Origin: Apostichopus californicus
Taxonomy: Eukaryota; Echinodermata; Holothuroidea; Aspidochirotida; Stichopodidae
NCBI GenBank assembly: GCA_020650975.1
Contig: JAIPMN010185588.1
Span: 1-61,409 of the forward strand
Direction of reading: 5' to 3'
Length of the DNA: 61,409 nucleotides
The position numbers were made by a program, and so were the translations under genes. Below the pieces are notes generated by a model that searched no databases, was not told where the DNA came from, and saw nothing but the letters and a program-made list of their open reading frames with translations. Numbering within the stretch: the stretch's first letter is position 1; every line of letters begins with the position of its first letter. Of this stretch, positions 36,716-50,070 are shown piece after piece.

Positions 36716-37318
36716 CCTCGTATATAGCTGCCCCCGTATAGCTGTCCGTCTAGCTTTCCCCGTATAGCTACCCTTATATAGCTGTCCATGTAAGCCGTCC
36801 CGTATATTTGCACCGGTGCTGTTGCCCCGTTGAGCTGCGCCGTATTGCTGCCCCTGTATAGCTATCCATATATAGTTGTCCCCATATAGCTGCCCCTGTA
36901 TAGGTGCCCATGTATAGCTACCCCCGTATAACTGCCCCCGTATTGCTGCCCCTGTATAGCTGCCCGTGTAGCTTCCCCCGTATTGCTGCCCCGTATACCT
37001 ACCCTTGTATAGCTGTCCATGTATATCTGCCTCGTATATTTGCACTGGTGTAGTTGCCCGGTCTAGCTGCCCTGAATTTCAGCGCCTGTATAGCTGCCCC
37101 CATATAGCCGTCCCAGTATAGCTGCCACGTAGAGCTGCCCCGTGTTGCTTCCCCCATATTGCTGTCCCGTATAGCTACATATGTATAGCTGCCCCTGTAT
37201 AGCTGCCCATGTATAGCTGGCCCAATATAACTGTCCCGTATAGCTGCCCCGTATTGCAGACCACATATAGCTGCCCCGTATAACTGCCCCCGTATAGCTG
37301 CCCCCGTATTGCTGCCCT
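36716..37318. repeat. 15-bp minisatellite (consensus GTATAGCTGCCCCC)
   Basis: About 40 imperfect units of CCGTATAGCTGCCCC, varying in length by a base and in the TAT/TGC words. The minus strand stays open for 127 and 67 codons with GQLYG-GSYTG pentads because the unit is a multiple of three. There is no start context or splice signal, so the peptide is treated as a by-product. Confidence 0.85.
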
Positions 37319-37319
37319 T

Positions 37320-40300
37320 ATTATAAGTAATTAATTTGGGTATGATTAAAGAAAAATTAAGTTGAGAATTGAGTCACTGGTTGAGCGTTTTTATTAAAAT
37401 GAAATAAAACTGCCTTTTACGTAATAGTTTGTAAATTTGACCAAACCATGTAATATTTGCAGAAATATTGGATACCCTACTACAAGTTAGAGACTAGATT
37501 CGTTGTTACAATCACGTGACTACTCCTGATTTGTGAAGTATTTGTCGTTTAACCAAATTTAGACAATTCCTGTACCACGAATTTAGTGTCACGGATATTT
37601 CTTTGTTAAACAAGTACTTCAATCTTCCCTTTTGTGGACTGAAGTAACACTATATTTTCTTCTCATTTCATTAACGTAAAGTTTGCTACCAGCAGATTGT
37701 AACAAAAACAACAAAACGTACACAACTTGTAAACATTCATTATTGCTACTCTTTCTTCTAAGTTCAATCCTACTCAATGATGAACTCAGTTATCTCTAAT
37801 AGTTTCAAGGGATTTAAATGATAACAATAGTTTTAGTTATTATATATTCTGTTTAGTGTAAACATGACTGACGTTAACTGAATTAAAGATTGCCAAAACA
37901 TTAACAGTGTTATTTCTAATAGTTTCAAGGGTTCTGAAGGATCTCTAATGTTTAATAATTTATTTATCAATGTAAATATATTTGCGATTTTAACAACATA
38001 GAGTTTCTACGTCAGACATGAGGATGACCTGGTGACCTATATGAAGCAGGGCGATTCAACTTTTTTCGTTGTATGGTTTTAAAATCATATCAGAAACTGG
38101 TTCTCATTGCCTATCAATTGTGTGTGGAGTGCATTGATACACAAAATTGCTTGTGAACATCAGACTCGCCGTTTTCCAGAGTGGAAATGCTGGACATTTT
38201 GGAGTTTGATATAAATGAAGGAAGAGTTGATACTTTTCTTGATAACATGAAAGGAAATTAAAAACTATTTTAAAGATCATGAATTTATGATATTTGTTAT
38301 TGGAATAACTTTTGAAGACCATGCAATTTTTTTTTACTGACAATAGATTCGCTCTTTGGAGTAAATCATTATCGATGATTCGGTGGAGCTGTGACTCAAT
38401 CACTTTCCAGGCATATTTAAACAACAAGATCATAATAGCAGGCAGTATGTAGGCCGGAAGGGGGGGGGGGGGTGGGCAATTAGTCAACTGTAACTAAGCA
38501 CGTATTTTGTGACACTGTATACAAACACAATGTTCAGAACCATCACGCACATGAATCTGATTGTTTTCAAGATACTGCGTCACGGATATAAAGATATAGG
38601 AATTCTAAGCCTTTCCCGTATATGGCTTTCTGCATTTTGTTAAAAGCGTCTTTTAGATGTACAGTAAACTCTCCTTTGGAGAAGCTGGTTGATCCGTTTA
38701 AAGCAATCTTGGATGACAAGACTAACTTAACGAATGTAGCATTAATATAGCTGGTTTCGTTTACAGTAGCCTATAAACTTAATCGCCATCAAAATATTGA
38801 AACCCGGGTAGATGCTTGAACTCCTGAGAAACTTGGTTGCTTTAGTACCAGCATCGGAACTTAAATCAGACCTATCACATATTTCATGACATATGTAGAT
38901 ACTAGCTCCACCTTCTTATACATGTAAGGATTGGGGCCCAAGTTGTTTCTATTTTCATCACCTGCTAGGCTAATTACGAATCGGTCGGATTCATAGTTCA
39001 TTCTAAAATATTGCTATACCGTTGAACAAATAACATGTACGCTTTCTTCTGTAAGAAATATCTAACTCGAATATATTGAAAAAGTCGCATGTATTGTACA
39101 TTTCATTTCCGTTATCACAAGTATAAATATAAAATATTTATAACAGAAGAACCAAAGACTAAGAAATATACAAATATGTACATAAATACGAACGTAAAGA
39201 TAAGTAAGGAAAAGGTTAATAAATACTTGAAAACTAATGTTTCTAAACAAATAATCTCGAAAAGAGTTCACGTGACTGTGCTTGAAGAAACTTTAAAGCA
39301 AAGCAAACAAAATAATTTCTTAATAATTTTATTCCAATTTGTTGGACAAGATATGAGGGTATGTGAATTAATGTTGGATTTAACTAAATACCCTTAAGTG
39401 CAGGCTACAGTGGGTACTCCATACGAATAGTTCATGTCTTTTCAATACAATAGGAATTGTCCAATGAACACGCTTAAACGAATAATTAGTTAACGAAAGA
39501 ACTGTAAATATTGCAGATTATAACTTTGAGAACTTTTGATGTGATTTTATCTTTTTGATACACTGTTATTAGAGATCGAATTATCCCTCGCATTCAGAAT
39601 GGTACAAGCAATGCCATAACTGAAACATCATTTTTGATTTTGAATCTGAAACTAGAAATGTCAATTGTGGTGATCTCCATTTGAATTAAATCTTGCTAAT
39701 AATTTAACATTGTTACTTGAAAAGCTTCAGGGTATTTGAAGGATCACTAACTTAAAGTATTATTTATCCATATTAGTGTATACGTGACTAACATGAGTGT
39801 GTGGGTCCAAACAGGCATATACATAATGGAAGGACGAATCTGGCCCTTATTTGAAAACACGAAACTGGTTTATTCTTCAGCGTGATAATGATTTTGCCAT
39901 GATTTTTGTCAAACAAAAGTAGCTGCTATTATTACTCCATCCCAAAGGTTTCGATCTAACTTGTTCTTGGGGGCAGGGGGGTTATTGTATTAGTTTTAAC
40001 TGGAAATCAATTATAAAGTAGAAATAAACTGTGTAGCAGTATGTGTATCTCTACTAACTGCTTCGTTCTCTGATGTGCGGATACCATGGTAACAAAAACG
40101 CATGCAATCACTGACAAAATATTCCACTTCAGTATTCTTGTATTTTGAGGTACTTTCCATCAATTTGATGCACTTTAACATGTTAGGAAAAGTAACCATA
40201 AAATTTACCATGTATACAGTCAAAAGTCAACTTAAGGGTCACATTTTAGGTTTTCACTGAATTTTCAAGACACTTTCGGTACCACTCTCTGTAATCACAA

Positions 40301-41437
40301 CACTTTAGATAGAGGGCAGTATTATGAGAAATATTCGAAAAGGAGATATACTGAAACTGTCTGAACTAAAAAAAGGGTAACAAAATATTCGTGTTACTTC
40401 CGCGTGTTTTGAACATTCACAATATGCATGCATGAGAGCATCTCGAAGGATTCAGGGCCCGGGGGTGGGGTGTGGAAGGGTTTTGTGACTACGGTATAGT
40501 CTATAACTAGTAATGGGTTTTATTGTTTACAATTTATATTCGGCTAATAGTCATATGTATTATATATTGATAATTATGTGATTATATGATAAGTTAGAGG
40601 ATACTATATTGTAACGTTCGGGCCTTCTATCCTCATTCATTCCTTATTGTTGTTGTCGCAGATGTGGTGGAGAGCTGAGGGCGCCAACTTATACAGAACC
40701 AGACAAAATCTTATTTTGTTTGTGTATGCACGTTTATTACAAACGTAGAAACATTAAAAAAAAATCCAGTATGTAAACAGAAATATATATCTTTTTACTA
40801 AGTTGATATGCATGGGATAAAAGTCTGTTAATATTTCAGGAGTATATGTACGGTAATAACAACCGAGCATAACAGTTTAACATTTACTACAGACAGAACG
40901 TGTATGACTTTAAGACAACATAATTGACATAACCGGCGACAGTGTTTAACGTCTCAAACATAACGTTATCTATTAGTAAACAATTGTATTATTCTTCTGA
41001 AAAGAAATACGATGTAAGTCTTTTGGAAAAATAAAAATAAAAATCAATGAGCTTAACAAATACTTTAATCAAGTTATCTTCACTAAAAGTGATGTAATAC
41101 CATATTACGCTTTTTACGTCACCATCTCGATGTACATTGAATATATCCATTTGCAGATTGAATAACCCTCATTATGGTTAGATATTCAAAACTTATATGC
41201 AGAAATGACTTATCCGGGATTAAAAGTCACGTAAATTATTGGGCTCATACAATGTAAGTAATAAGACCTCAACGACACGGGATAATGCCTGGATTAGCTT
41301 CAGGTTCCACAAGGTGCATTAACGCGATGTCAAATTAACGTCCAATATGTAAAAAAAAAACACTCATTCTAAATTGGGACCATGTAGTAACCCCTGGATG
41401 AAACGCTATACTATCTGAATACGAGGTAATACTTCAC
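37320..41437. other. AT-rich non-coding stretch, weak duplications
   Basis: No recognised exon. Short related segments occur near 37795, 37915 and 39720 (TTTCAAGGG or TTCAGGGTATTTGAAGGATC contexts followed by AACATGACT/ACGTGACTAAC), suggesting old duplicates. Frames at 38104-38487 (minus) and 39089-39397 (plus) have low-complexity composition and no domain. Confidence 0.4.
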
Positions 41438-41438
41438 A

Positions 41439-41656
41439 AAAACGTTATTAGATACTTTTTAAGAAAAAGTCACCCAGGAAAGAACCTGGGCACGAAAACC
41501 AAACTACCAAACGACTGATCCGCTCTCAGCCCCAGTCCCCTTACATCGGGACTGTGACTGTGTGATCATCGTCGGGTGTGCATCACCATTCCCCTCGAAA
41601 GGGAACAGATACTACACATGATCTTAGCCAAAAGGCCGAGAAAACGTTATTAGATA
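41439..41656 (-). mobile_element. U2-snRNA-headed retroposon with 16-bp target duplications
   Basis: On the minus strand the element starts at 41640 with CTCGGCCTTTTGGCTAAGAT, then C, then ATGTGTAGTATCTGTTC. This is the conserved 5' part of U2 snRNA including the branch-site-pairing GTAGTA, with one substitution (ATG for AAG). After about 37 bases it departs from U2: no Sm-site TTTAATATCTG region, but a CCCTTTCGAGGG hairpin, ~120 unrelated bases, and a terminal CCCAGGTTCTTTCCTGGG hairpin followed by a short TTTTTCTT tail. AAAACGTTATTAGATA flanks it at 41439-41454 and 41641-41656, a target-site duplication showing retroposition. It is best described as a SINE or chimeric retropseudogene, not a working U2 gene. 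Confidence 0.75.
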
Positions 41657-41659
41657 TAC

Positions 41660-43845
41660 AAAGTACCCCCTTTTGTGTTGCGGGAACACGGAGTAATATT
41701 ACTTTACTATCTTAACATATCACAAGTATTGGCCACTCCCCTAATTTGCATCTCAGGTTATATTGACCTTTAGAGCTGATGTGTTGTAAATCAGATGTAG
41801 TATAACGAAATCAATACACTTACCTCTAATCTTGCATTCTTGATATGTTCGTCTTGTGTTACACTACAGGTCAGCATAACGTTGGTAATCAAAATAGTAT
41901 TAGTACTAGCAGTAAAGTGTCCTCCAATAGGGAAAAGTAAGCTGTCGAAAGGTAATACAAGACCAATGTCAGTTCCGGTTGCTGGCGTTAGAATATTTAC
42001 GCCAAGCCGTAGTGGAAAGTTCCGATCAGTAGTGTCTAATAAAAAGTCAGAAGTGGTAGTACTGTTTTGGTTTAGGTAGGACGCCTACGCTTATGATCTT
42101 AAGAACAGCTGCTGCGCTAGGCTACATTAAAATAATCAACTGAATAACCCACGAAGCTACACGTACCAAATGTGAAAGATTAAACAATTGCAATGCGTAA
42201 TGTGTTTATATTGCAATGTTTCAATTGACTATATGATCAAAACAAGGATAGAAATATTTATTCATAACCTATTTTCTACAATTTTCAAATACAAATACGC
42301 ACGTGACACGGCAAATTTCGAAGAAATACACTATTGAAGGGATAATAAAATGTTATCATATTCATAACATTTGTCAACAATCATATATCTATACTTGTTT
42401 ACTTTAATTATCGTGTCCTTTCCTTGTTACTCCACTTTGAGATTTATATTTCAACTTCATCTCCCAACAATTCATCGTTAAGGTTAGCTAAATGATAGCA
42501 ACATATCATCTAAGATGGAGTTGGGGCGGTAGGGGGACGGAGAGGGGGTGGGGGAGTAACTAATTAACTGCTTCGTGTGATATTTAAGATTTTCCATTCT
42601 TTGTACATTCCATCGATTCAACCATGAGGATTGTATAAAAAGTTCAGTCTTTGAATACAGCCCACTTTTCCCTACTAGTCAGAGTCTCTGCCGCCAATGG
42701 TATCCATCTGATCATCTCAGTGAGAAGTTCACCATAATGGCGTCACTCAATGTTTAATGACGTCACTCAGTGTTAGATATCGGTTTTGAAACCAATGTTG
42801 TTCTAAAACTATATCTTCCCTATATCTTCCCTATAAAACTATAAAGCTATAAAGCAAAACTATATCTTCCCTATAGAGCTGATATACGTATTCTGTTATT
42901 AGGTCCGTACATCTAACGGTGCATGACGAGACTGTCTCTTATATTGACTTTAGTGTTCTCAATACAGGTGCGCATTTACCTACCAGGAATATGTTACTTC
43001 GATATTTGTGAAGATATATTATGATAAACTTTTTTTTTTGCTTCGCCTTATTATATTTTCTGGGACAAAATTAAACATATCATTTCTCTTCTTTTCAGGC
43101 CTGTGACAGTTTCGGTAATCTATAGTGAAGAGGTAAGAGAGACACATATCCATGTTCCTGCTAATTAGTAACGGTAATTTAGTAAGAGGTGTTAATAACT
43201 GCGGAACAAAGAAATGAGACACACAAGTAGCATACCTTGTTTCTCATCAGGTAGAAAACAGTGATAACCGACGTGAAAAGGAAAAGGGAACGAACCAGTA
43301 ACAAGTGTATATCTCGTAATGATGATATCACTGTTCTCAATGTGAAGTTAAGATACGGATGAAATCATATTCCCTTCCAGAAATGCTAATCAAAGAACTG
43401 ATGGTTATTTAAATACTACAAGGTTTTGTCAGATGTTATGGAGCGTTATGAACTCACTTACACAAAAATGGAATATTTTCCGCCCCACTTCCTCTCTCAA
43501 CACGATGTTTTCATGAGTATTTGATTTCCGTTGTGTTATAGCATCATTATTATTCATTGTGATACGAAAGCGTCCACTGTGGCATAAAATAACTAATTCG
43601 GAGTAGAAACATTCACTGCGTAATGTGAGCATACCAAACTGTTTTCATACCAACTATAAGGAACTAGAAACAATATAAAAAAGTAAATGTATCAATATGT
43701 GAGGGATCACGTGCATCAGGTAAGTTACAGTGACATGATAGCAACGGTGTAGGTATTAAATGAAGATAAACCTACGTGGATGTGAGGTGACTCCTCAACA
43801 TTTCCATCAAAAAGTAAAAGGAATAAACACTGCAATTGGGCAATA
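41660..43845. other. Non-coding stretch
   Basis: No exon could be supported apart from the acceptor noted at 43098. Small local duplications (CTATATCTTCCCTATA at about 42809-42880) are present. Confidence 0.4.
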
Positions 43846-43849
43846 TTGA

Positions 43850-45950
43850 GTTCGGCATCGCCTTGGTTTAATAATGACATTCGTGCCGCGCGTAAAATAC
43901 GTCGCCAGCTTGAACGTAAATGGAGGGAGTATAGTAAGCTAGAAGTATACAAGCAGGCATATTGCAAACAACGTGATGTCGTCGCTGCCCTTACCAAACA
44001 AGCCATAGTGTGTTACTACTCCACATAAGTCACCAACAGCTCCGGTGATCAGAAGAAGTTGTTTGGAATCGTTGATAAACTGTTACACAAATCCAAAGAT
44101 TCCGTACTTCCATCAACTGATTTTGATAAATCATTGGCCAGTCTTTTCTCACAATTTTTGTGGAAAAAATTGAAAAGATCAGAAAGGTTTTTACTCCATT
44201 TTTTATATTGCCAGTTACAGTGTAAAGTTACATCGCCTAAAACAATATCCATATTCGGGCCTGCCGGTGAGATGGAGATTAAGAACATTATGATGAAATC
44301 TGCTCCGAAATCGTTTGAACTCGATCTAATTACAACATCGCTAATAAAACAGTGTATATTTGTCTTTGTTCCATTTGTCACCAGTATTGTTAATTTGTCT
44401 GTATCATCCGGCCGTTTTCCAGAGAGTCAAAAGTTAGCTTACGTTCGCCAACTCCTGAAAAAAAGTTGGCTTAGACAAGGAGAACTATCGCCCTGTTGCC
44501 TACGTATAATTCCTTGAGAAAACTATTGAACGTGTTGTCTCTGTAGGATTAATAATCATATTGCTGCCAAAAATGTATTCAATGTTTCCCTGTCTGCTTA
44601 CAAGCAATATCACGGGACAGAAACCGCTCTTATCAGGGTTAATAAAGATATCTGTCTGCAATGGATAAATGAAAGGTTGCTGCCCTTGTGCTCATTGAAT
44701 TAAGTGCTGCCTTCGACACTGTTGACCATAATATTATCTTGTTAAAACTCAGAAATCATCTTGGCCTACATTACAAGATCGAGCACTCAGTTGGTGTAAG
44801 TCATATCTATCACAAAGATCACAACATGTGTGCACCGGCAACTCCATCTCTGATCCTGTTGTTCTGGATTATTCTGTTCCTCAATGCTCAGTTCTTGGTC
44901 CTCAACTATTCACCATATACACATATCCAGTTCGCGATGTTATACTAAAGTACAATCTATATTATCATGTTTATGCCGACAATACTTTAAATCTAATCAA
45001 CATCATGCTGACTCATCAATTAAAACCATGGAAAGGTGTATTCAGGAAATTCGTGTTTGGATTCAACACAATTTCTTGAATTTAAATGATGACAAAACTG
45101 ATTTTTTGCTTTTTGCCTCCTGTCAACTGCTCTCAAAGATCAGCATGCCTTACATTAAATAGGTGACTCCCAAATTGTTCCTGCTTCACAATCTAGGAGT
45201 CTCGGTGTTGTTTTTTATTCTTCCATGACCATGATGCCACATATCTCCAGTGTTATCCGTTCATATCTCTTCACATTCGGAATATTGGTAACATTTGAAG
45301 ATTTGCAAATCGTGATGCCATTGAGCAAATCGTTCACTCATTTATTACTTCTCGTCTTGATAATGTAAATTCATTTTTTATGGTCTACCACAATGTCAGC
45401 TTTCCCATACTTTAACGCCTTCAAAATACTGCTGCACGGATTGTTACTTTGTCAAGAAAATCCTGTCATATCACACCTATACTTCGAGAACTTCATTGGC
45501 TACCAATTTCCTATAGAATCATCTCCAAAATTCTGCTGATTGTTTTCAAATCACTGAACAAAATGGCTCCAATCTACATCTCTGAGTTATTAGAGCTTTA
45601 TTTACCATCACGGAACTTTCGTTCCAGCAACATGTTTCTCCTTCGGGAACAGAGATCCAGACACTTATGGGGTGATAGGTTTTTTGATGTTGCTGCTCCT
45701 CGTCTTTGGAATGCACTACCACTTAAACTGAAGTCGTGTACCAGCATTCTGACATTCAAAGAACTCCTTCAAACTCATCTCATGCGTGAAGCTTTCAGTG
45801 ATTTATATATTTAATTCAAGTTTTTCTTTTCTTTTACCATACCTTTTCACTATTCACTATTATTGTTATCATTATCAATATGCTTCCACCAGTTGTGATG
45901 TGCCAGATCGGAGTAATTAAAAAGACCGTTGTCGCAAAATTGATTGATTT
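43850..45950 (+). mobile_element. Decayed CR1-like LINE, reverse transcriptase part
   Basis: Fragments in successive frames follow the order of a CR1-like ORF2. They are the post-endonuclease linker (SPWFNNDIRAARKIRRQLER, 43861), KLFGIVDKLLHKSKD (44062), the P-S-x-F-E-LD approach with SGRFPESQKLA (44280-44440), the RT core ELSAAFDTVDH (44696), GPQLFTIYT with QCSVLG before it (about 44890), a catalytic box reading YADN instead of YADD (44972-44983), and the C-terminal HITPILRELHWLPISYRI to LWNALPLKLKS (45460-45740). Stops and frameshifts separate nearly every block, and the second catalytic aspartate is gone, so it is dead. The 5' end is truncated near 43.85 kb, and a short 3' tail runs to about 45.95 kb. 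Confidence 0.85.
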
Positions 45951-45959
45951 CAAGCACAA

Positions 45960-48900
45960 CCTGATACTGTTAGCATTTAACCGTGCATTTGATTACTAAT
46001 TATGAATAAGGTAGCAATTTAAAAAAAATACCAAACCAATATAATACTTGTCAAATTGAGATATAGGACATCATTCTATTTGGTTTTCTAATCAATGAAA
46101 TTTCATTTAAAAAAGTTCAGTGTAAACATTAATCTCAAACTTTGCTTAAAACATTTAAAAAACAATCGGCGCATGTTACGTCAATTAGAAGGTAATTGTT
46201 TAATTTCTTTTTATTTAAATTTGTATCATCATATGTAATGACACCTGACTAATCAATCTAACAAACAACATTCTTAGAGTATTATATGTTAGTACCAAAT
46301 TATGTCTTCTTTTTTCCAGTGTTAACACAAGAGCTGTTTTCAAGGCATGTTATATATAAATTACTGAGACCCCTTTTAAGTACACGTACAGCTAAGAATA
46401 ATAAGACGTAGTGGTAATAACGACAACTGGATATATATGGTCACCATACAAGGCAGAAAACCACCGGCTTGTAGTTCCATCGGTTTAATGCATGGGGCAA
46501 GGAGGATTCGTCCAACTTAACTTTTTAAATCTAAAATATATTATCCAAAGTTAACGGAAGAGGTATATCCCCACCTCCCCACCCTCCACCCATGGAAGTT
46601 GATAAAACGTCATTAACCGTCAAAAATGTTAAAATATGTTCATATACAGCAGCCATTTTCACCCTTCAGCGTCCTGTAACGCTAGCAAAAAAAACACTGC
46701 CTCTCGTATTATAATATGCATTTATAATTAACGCCTAAACAGTTAATATTTCTCCACTGAATATAAAAGCTGCTAATGATAACACACATGTTCCGCAATA
46801 ACAAAACAAAAGGTCGAACCCGGTCTTCATTGATCAAGAGAACCAACTGAAATAACTATCCCATTATATGTCACGAATGGTTACTTATTACAATGTTAAA
46901 CCTTGCAGCTCAATTTAAATGGCGACTCATGTTGACAAGACCACTGTTACACGCGATATTAACAGGAAACACAGTATCTACTGTAAATCCTTTGTACCAC
47001 AGTAACAACTGGATCGTGCTATAAATCGGTAGCATGAGCTATTAGGATTACAGTGAGAACTGACAATATGTATAATCCCAACAAATCCAGTTTATTTTTT
47101 GGGGAATTACAATCCTAAGAGCACGTGCTAACGATTCATCAGTACGGTCCAGGTAGTACTTACCACAGGATGGACTAGTCGGAAATCCCCTGCAATGATT
47201 GTTTAATCATAAACTGGAAACCAAGGATAACTAAAATATAAAGAAGTGAAAATGAATTTCGTAACCTTTCGTAACCTAAATCAATTATCTCGGAGATAAC
47301 ACTTGTATAGTTGCATGTATAGCTGCATAGATGAATATTTAAAACATTTAAATATACTGCATTGTCCTTGTTTCTGTGTTATCTTATACACATTTATTAC
47401 TTATACTTTTCTCTCTTCTTTCAGCTGTTTCAGGGATTCAGTGATTGGAGGTAATAATTAATGTAATTAAGTAACTGTAAGTCAATAAAGCTGAATGCTC
47501 TCTATCTTAGTTTTACAATATGTATTGTTAAAATTCATTATGTTTGTTACTTTTGATTGTAAAAAATTAATATATTTAAAAATCTCCATCATTAACCCGA
47601 TTTGTTATCCTTATATCTTTTCTGGTCAATAATATCAACTGCTTCAACTGTCATTGATTTCATTATATTTGTATTAACAAAGCTGATCCCTGATTAAATG
47701 TATGAACATGAGTGCTAGGTTCATTCCATTAACTGAAACGAAGGTATCTGTTTATTATTACGTTAATAATGTTGGATCTATAACCTTCCTTACCACTGCT
47801 GTGGCGTAAGAACGCCATATTATATGTTAACAAGTGTGTTATCACTAAAAGGGTTATTACAACCGTTATTATAATTCCACCTTTCCTCATCATATTATTA
47901 ATGTTATCGCAAAAATATGGAAGATTATCATGAGTCTTCCTTTAATACTAACAGGGACAAAACTGTCAGTAAACATTTGAAAGTTAAATAAGGAAACGCC
48001 TATGTGCGATATGGTGACGTCACTCTGTTGGAAGACTTACAGAAAATGATATAATCTGTGGAAAAGAAGAGAGTTAAATCTGAGCAAGGACATAGCTCGT
48101 CAGCTCTTTGGAAGCTGTGACCTTATAAATAATTTAGCATGGACCATTTTAGTGAGGTGAGATCAAGAAGGGGAGAAATGAAATACAGATTCATGAATTA
48201 ACAGACAGAAGGGATGTCACGTACAGCGGGTCACGATAATGTTTTCTACACACATACATTTTAAAGAGCAATATCTTGTTCCATTTCTGTTTCCTCAATT
48301 TTCGTCTTGTGTAAAAAATAATTTCTTTTGCATAAAACCAATAATTAAGAGAGTAAAGTATGCTTACAGAGCAAATTAAGTCTCTCATTTAAGTTTTTCG
48401 GAAGGGGTGGGTTAGAATGGGGGTTGTATATGGGGTTGTCTACCTCCCCATTGTTTTACTAATCAGTATTTTTCTCGACCCATTTATCTAATAACAATCT
48501 TACCAAATACATATCATGTTTTCTTTATATTACAGCAATGCAAAATGCATGTTAATCTGGCTTCGCCAATCTTCAACAGGACTATGACGTCATTCAGCTC
48601 ATCCTCAAATTGATGACAGGAATTTCATTGTTAAAGGATCTTATAAAGATACTAGCTTGTAAACTGTTAATATCCCCCAAATACTACAAACATCACCAGA
48701 TAGACCTCCAGTATAATACACATGCAACTAGTCTAGAATGATTGTGATGACATCAAATGCCCATATTCTCAAGACAATGGCATGATGTCTTGATAAACAC
48801 ATTCACTGTGAAAGGATATTGTAGAGGGATCAGGTTGTACACTAATACTTATAACTCCATATACTACAAAGAAGTGAAATTTGAAAGATACCTGTTCAAT

Positions 48901-50040
48901 TTACATTTTGTGTTAAAGGATGACTTTAGGTGGAATTTCAGTCTGTACATGTTATAGTAAAAAAAAAGTAGTGTCATTAATGTTTCTTTTTCTTTTAATG
49001 GTAATATTACATGTTCATATATGCTACTTAATCTTTATTGTTAAGTGTACACAACGTAAATTCTGGCGTTTTATAAGTAACATTACTGTCCACATATACT
49101 TTCTCTTCTAACTCTAAATTCGTTTGCTCTTCAAGCCAAATCCAACTTGCAAAAGGCCAATCAAGCTTCTAATGATGTCATCTATCAACCACTACGTCAT
49201 CAGTATATTCAGTCTATTTTTTATGTTAATTGAATGTCAACTATTCAGAGATTGCACCACCATCATAACTCTTATTTGTAGAATGGGAATTAAACGTTAA
49301 TGTGCAGTAGTTTTAATAATTTAATATTTCCCCAATATGTAACAAAGTCTTCGTTATTTGCGTAAATGAAGAGAAATACGTTGCTAAGGAATCACATGGA
49401 AATTTCATCACGATGTTCAGAAAATGTTTGTCTTGCATCAGCAAAAGATAATGTTATCACCTTAATTATTCTTTTAATTTCTGTAAATTATATCATCTCA
49501 TTTTGAGAGATAATTTTTTTTTCACTCATATTTCTGTCATATGAGCTAAAGATAATGGTTTGGTTTGTGTTTCCTTTAATTTCAACGCTTTGCTGCTTTT
49601 ACTATTGTTTTCTTCATTTTATCATTTTAATATTGTTTTACTTCGTGTTATAAACTATTCTACATACGTTCAATTCATGTACTTTTAATTATTGTAATAT
49701 TAATTTCATTATCACCGTTCCTAGTACACCTTTCATGATGATATTGCGGTGGCTGCTACTTAATAAATATGTTTCTAACATGTAAATAATGAAGGATGGT
49801 AATATCCAGTGCATAAAATAAGTAAACTTTAATTTCAAAGCTCTGCTCCCTTTGTTATATATTTTCAATTTTATTTGTTTATTAGTTAACCTCAATTTCA
49901 ATGATCTCTTCAATATGCGTAGCTCATGGACTCAACGGCTCAAGAGAGGAATTTATTCTTTCTGCTGTCCTTCGCTGCACCGCTGTACCGCTGCACCAAT
50001 AACTATGACTCAGAATGCAATATTTGTCCTTACCTTTTTG
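45960..50040. other. AT-rich non-coding stretch
   Basis: No gene recognised. CTGTTTCAGGGATTCAGTGATTGGAG is split as 47425-47450 between a very good acceptor (CTCTTCTTTCAG) and GTAATA; it may be an untranslated or small coding exon, but no partner was found. Confidence 0.4.
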
Positions 50041-50060
50041 TCGTGTGGTCGGGGGGGGGG

Positions 50061-50070
50061 NNNNNNNNNN
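50061..50070. other. Assembly gap (10 N) with duplicated flanks
   Basis: The sequence GTCGTGTGGTCGGG followed by a G run occurs immediately before the N run (50040) and again immediately after it (50071). The gap therefore probably joins overlapping contig ends at a G homopolymer, and the true sequence may contain only one copy. Confidence 0.8.

Noticed and set aside
36662-37045. 127-codon minus frame with GQLYG/GSYTG repeats as a structural protein
   Set aside because: The frame is explained by the 15-bp minisatellite unit being a multiple of three; there is no splice signal, no signal peptide and part of the frame is the hairpin.
38104-38487. 127-codon minus frame as a small gene
   Set aside because: Its start is a translated G run, the composition is random-like, and no family was recognised.
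39089-39397. 102-codon lysine-rich plus frame
   Set aside because: Low-complexity AT-rich translation without splice sites or domain.
41455-41640. Functional U2 snRNA gene
   Set aside because: Only the first ~37 bases match U2; the Sm-site region and U2 stem-loops are absent, and target duplications show it is a retroposed copy.
47425-47450. Small exon of the LRR gene
   Set aside because: Splice sites are strong, but entered in the phase required from 35851 it stops at once, and no partner exon was found; kept only as a note.
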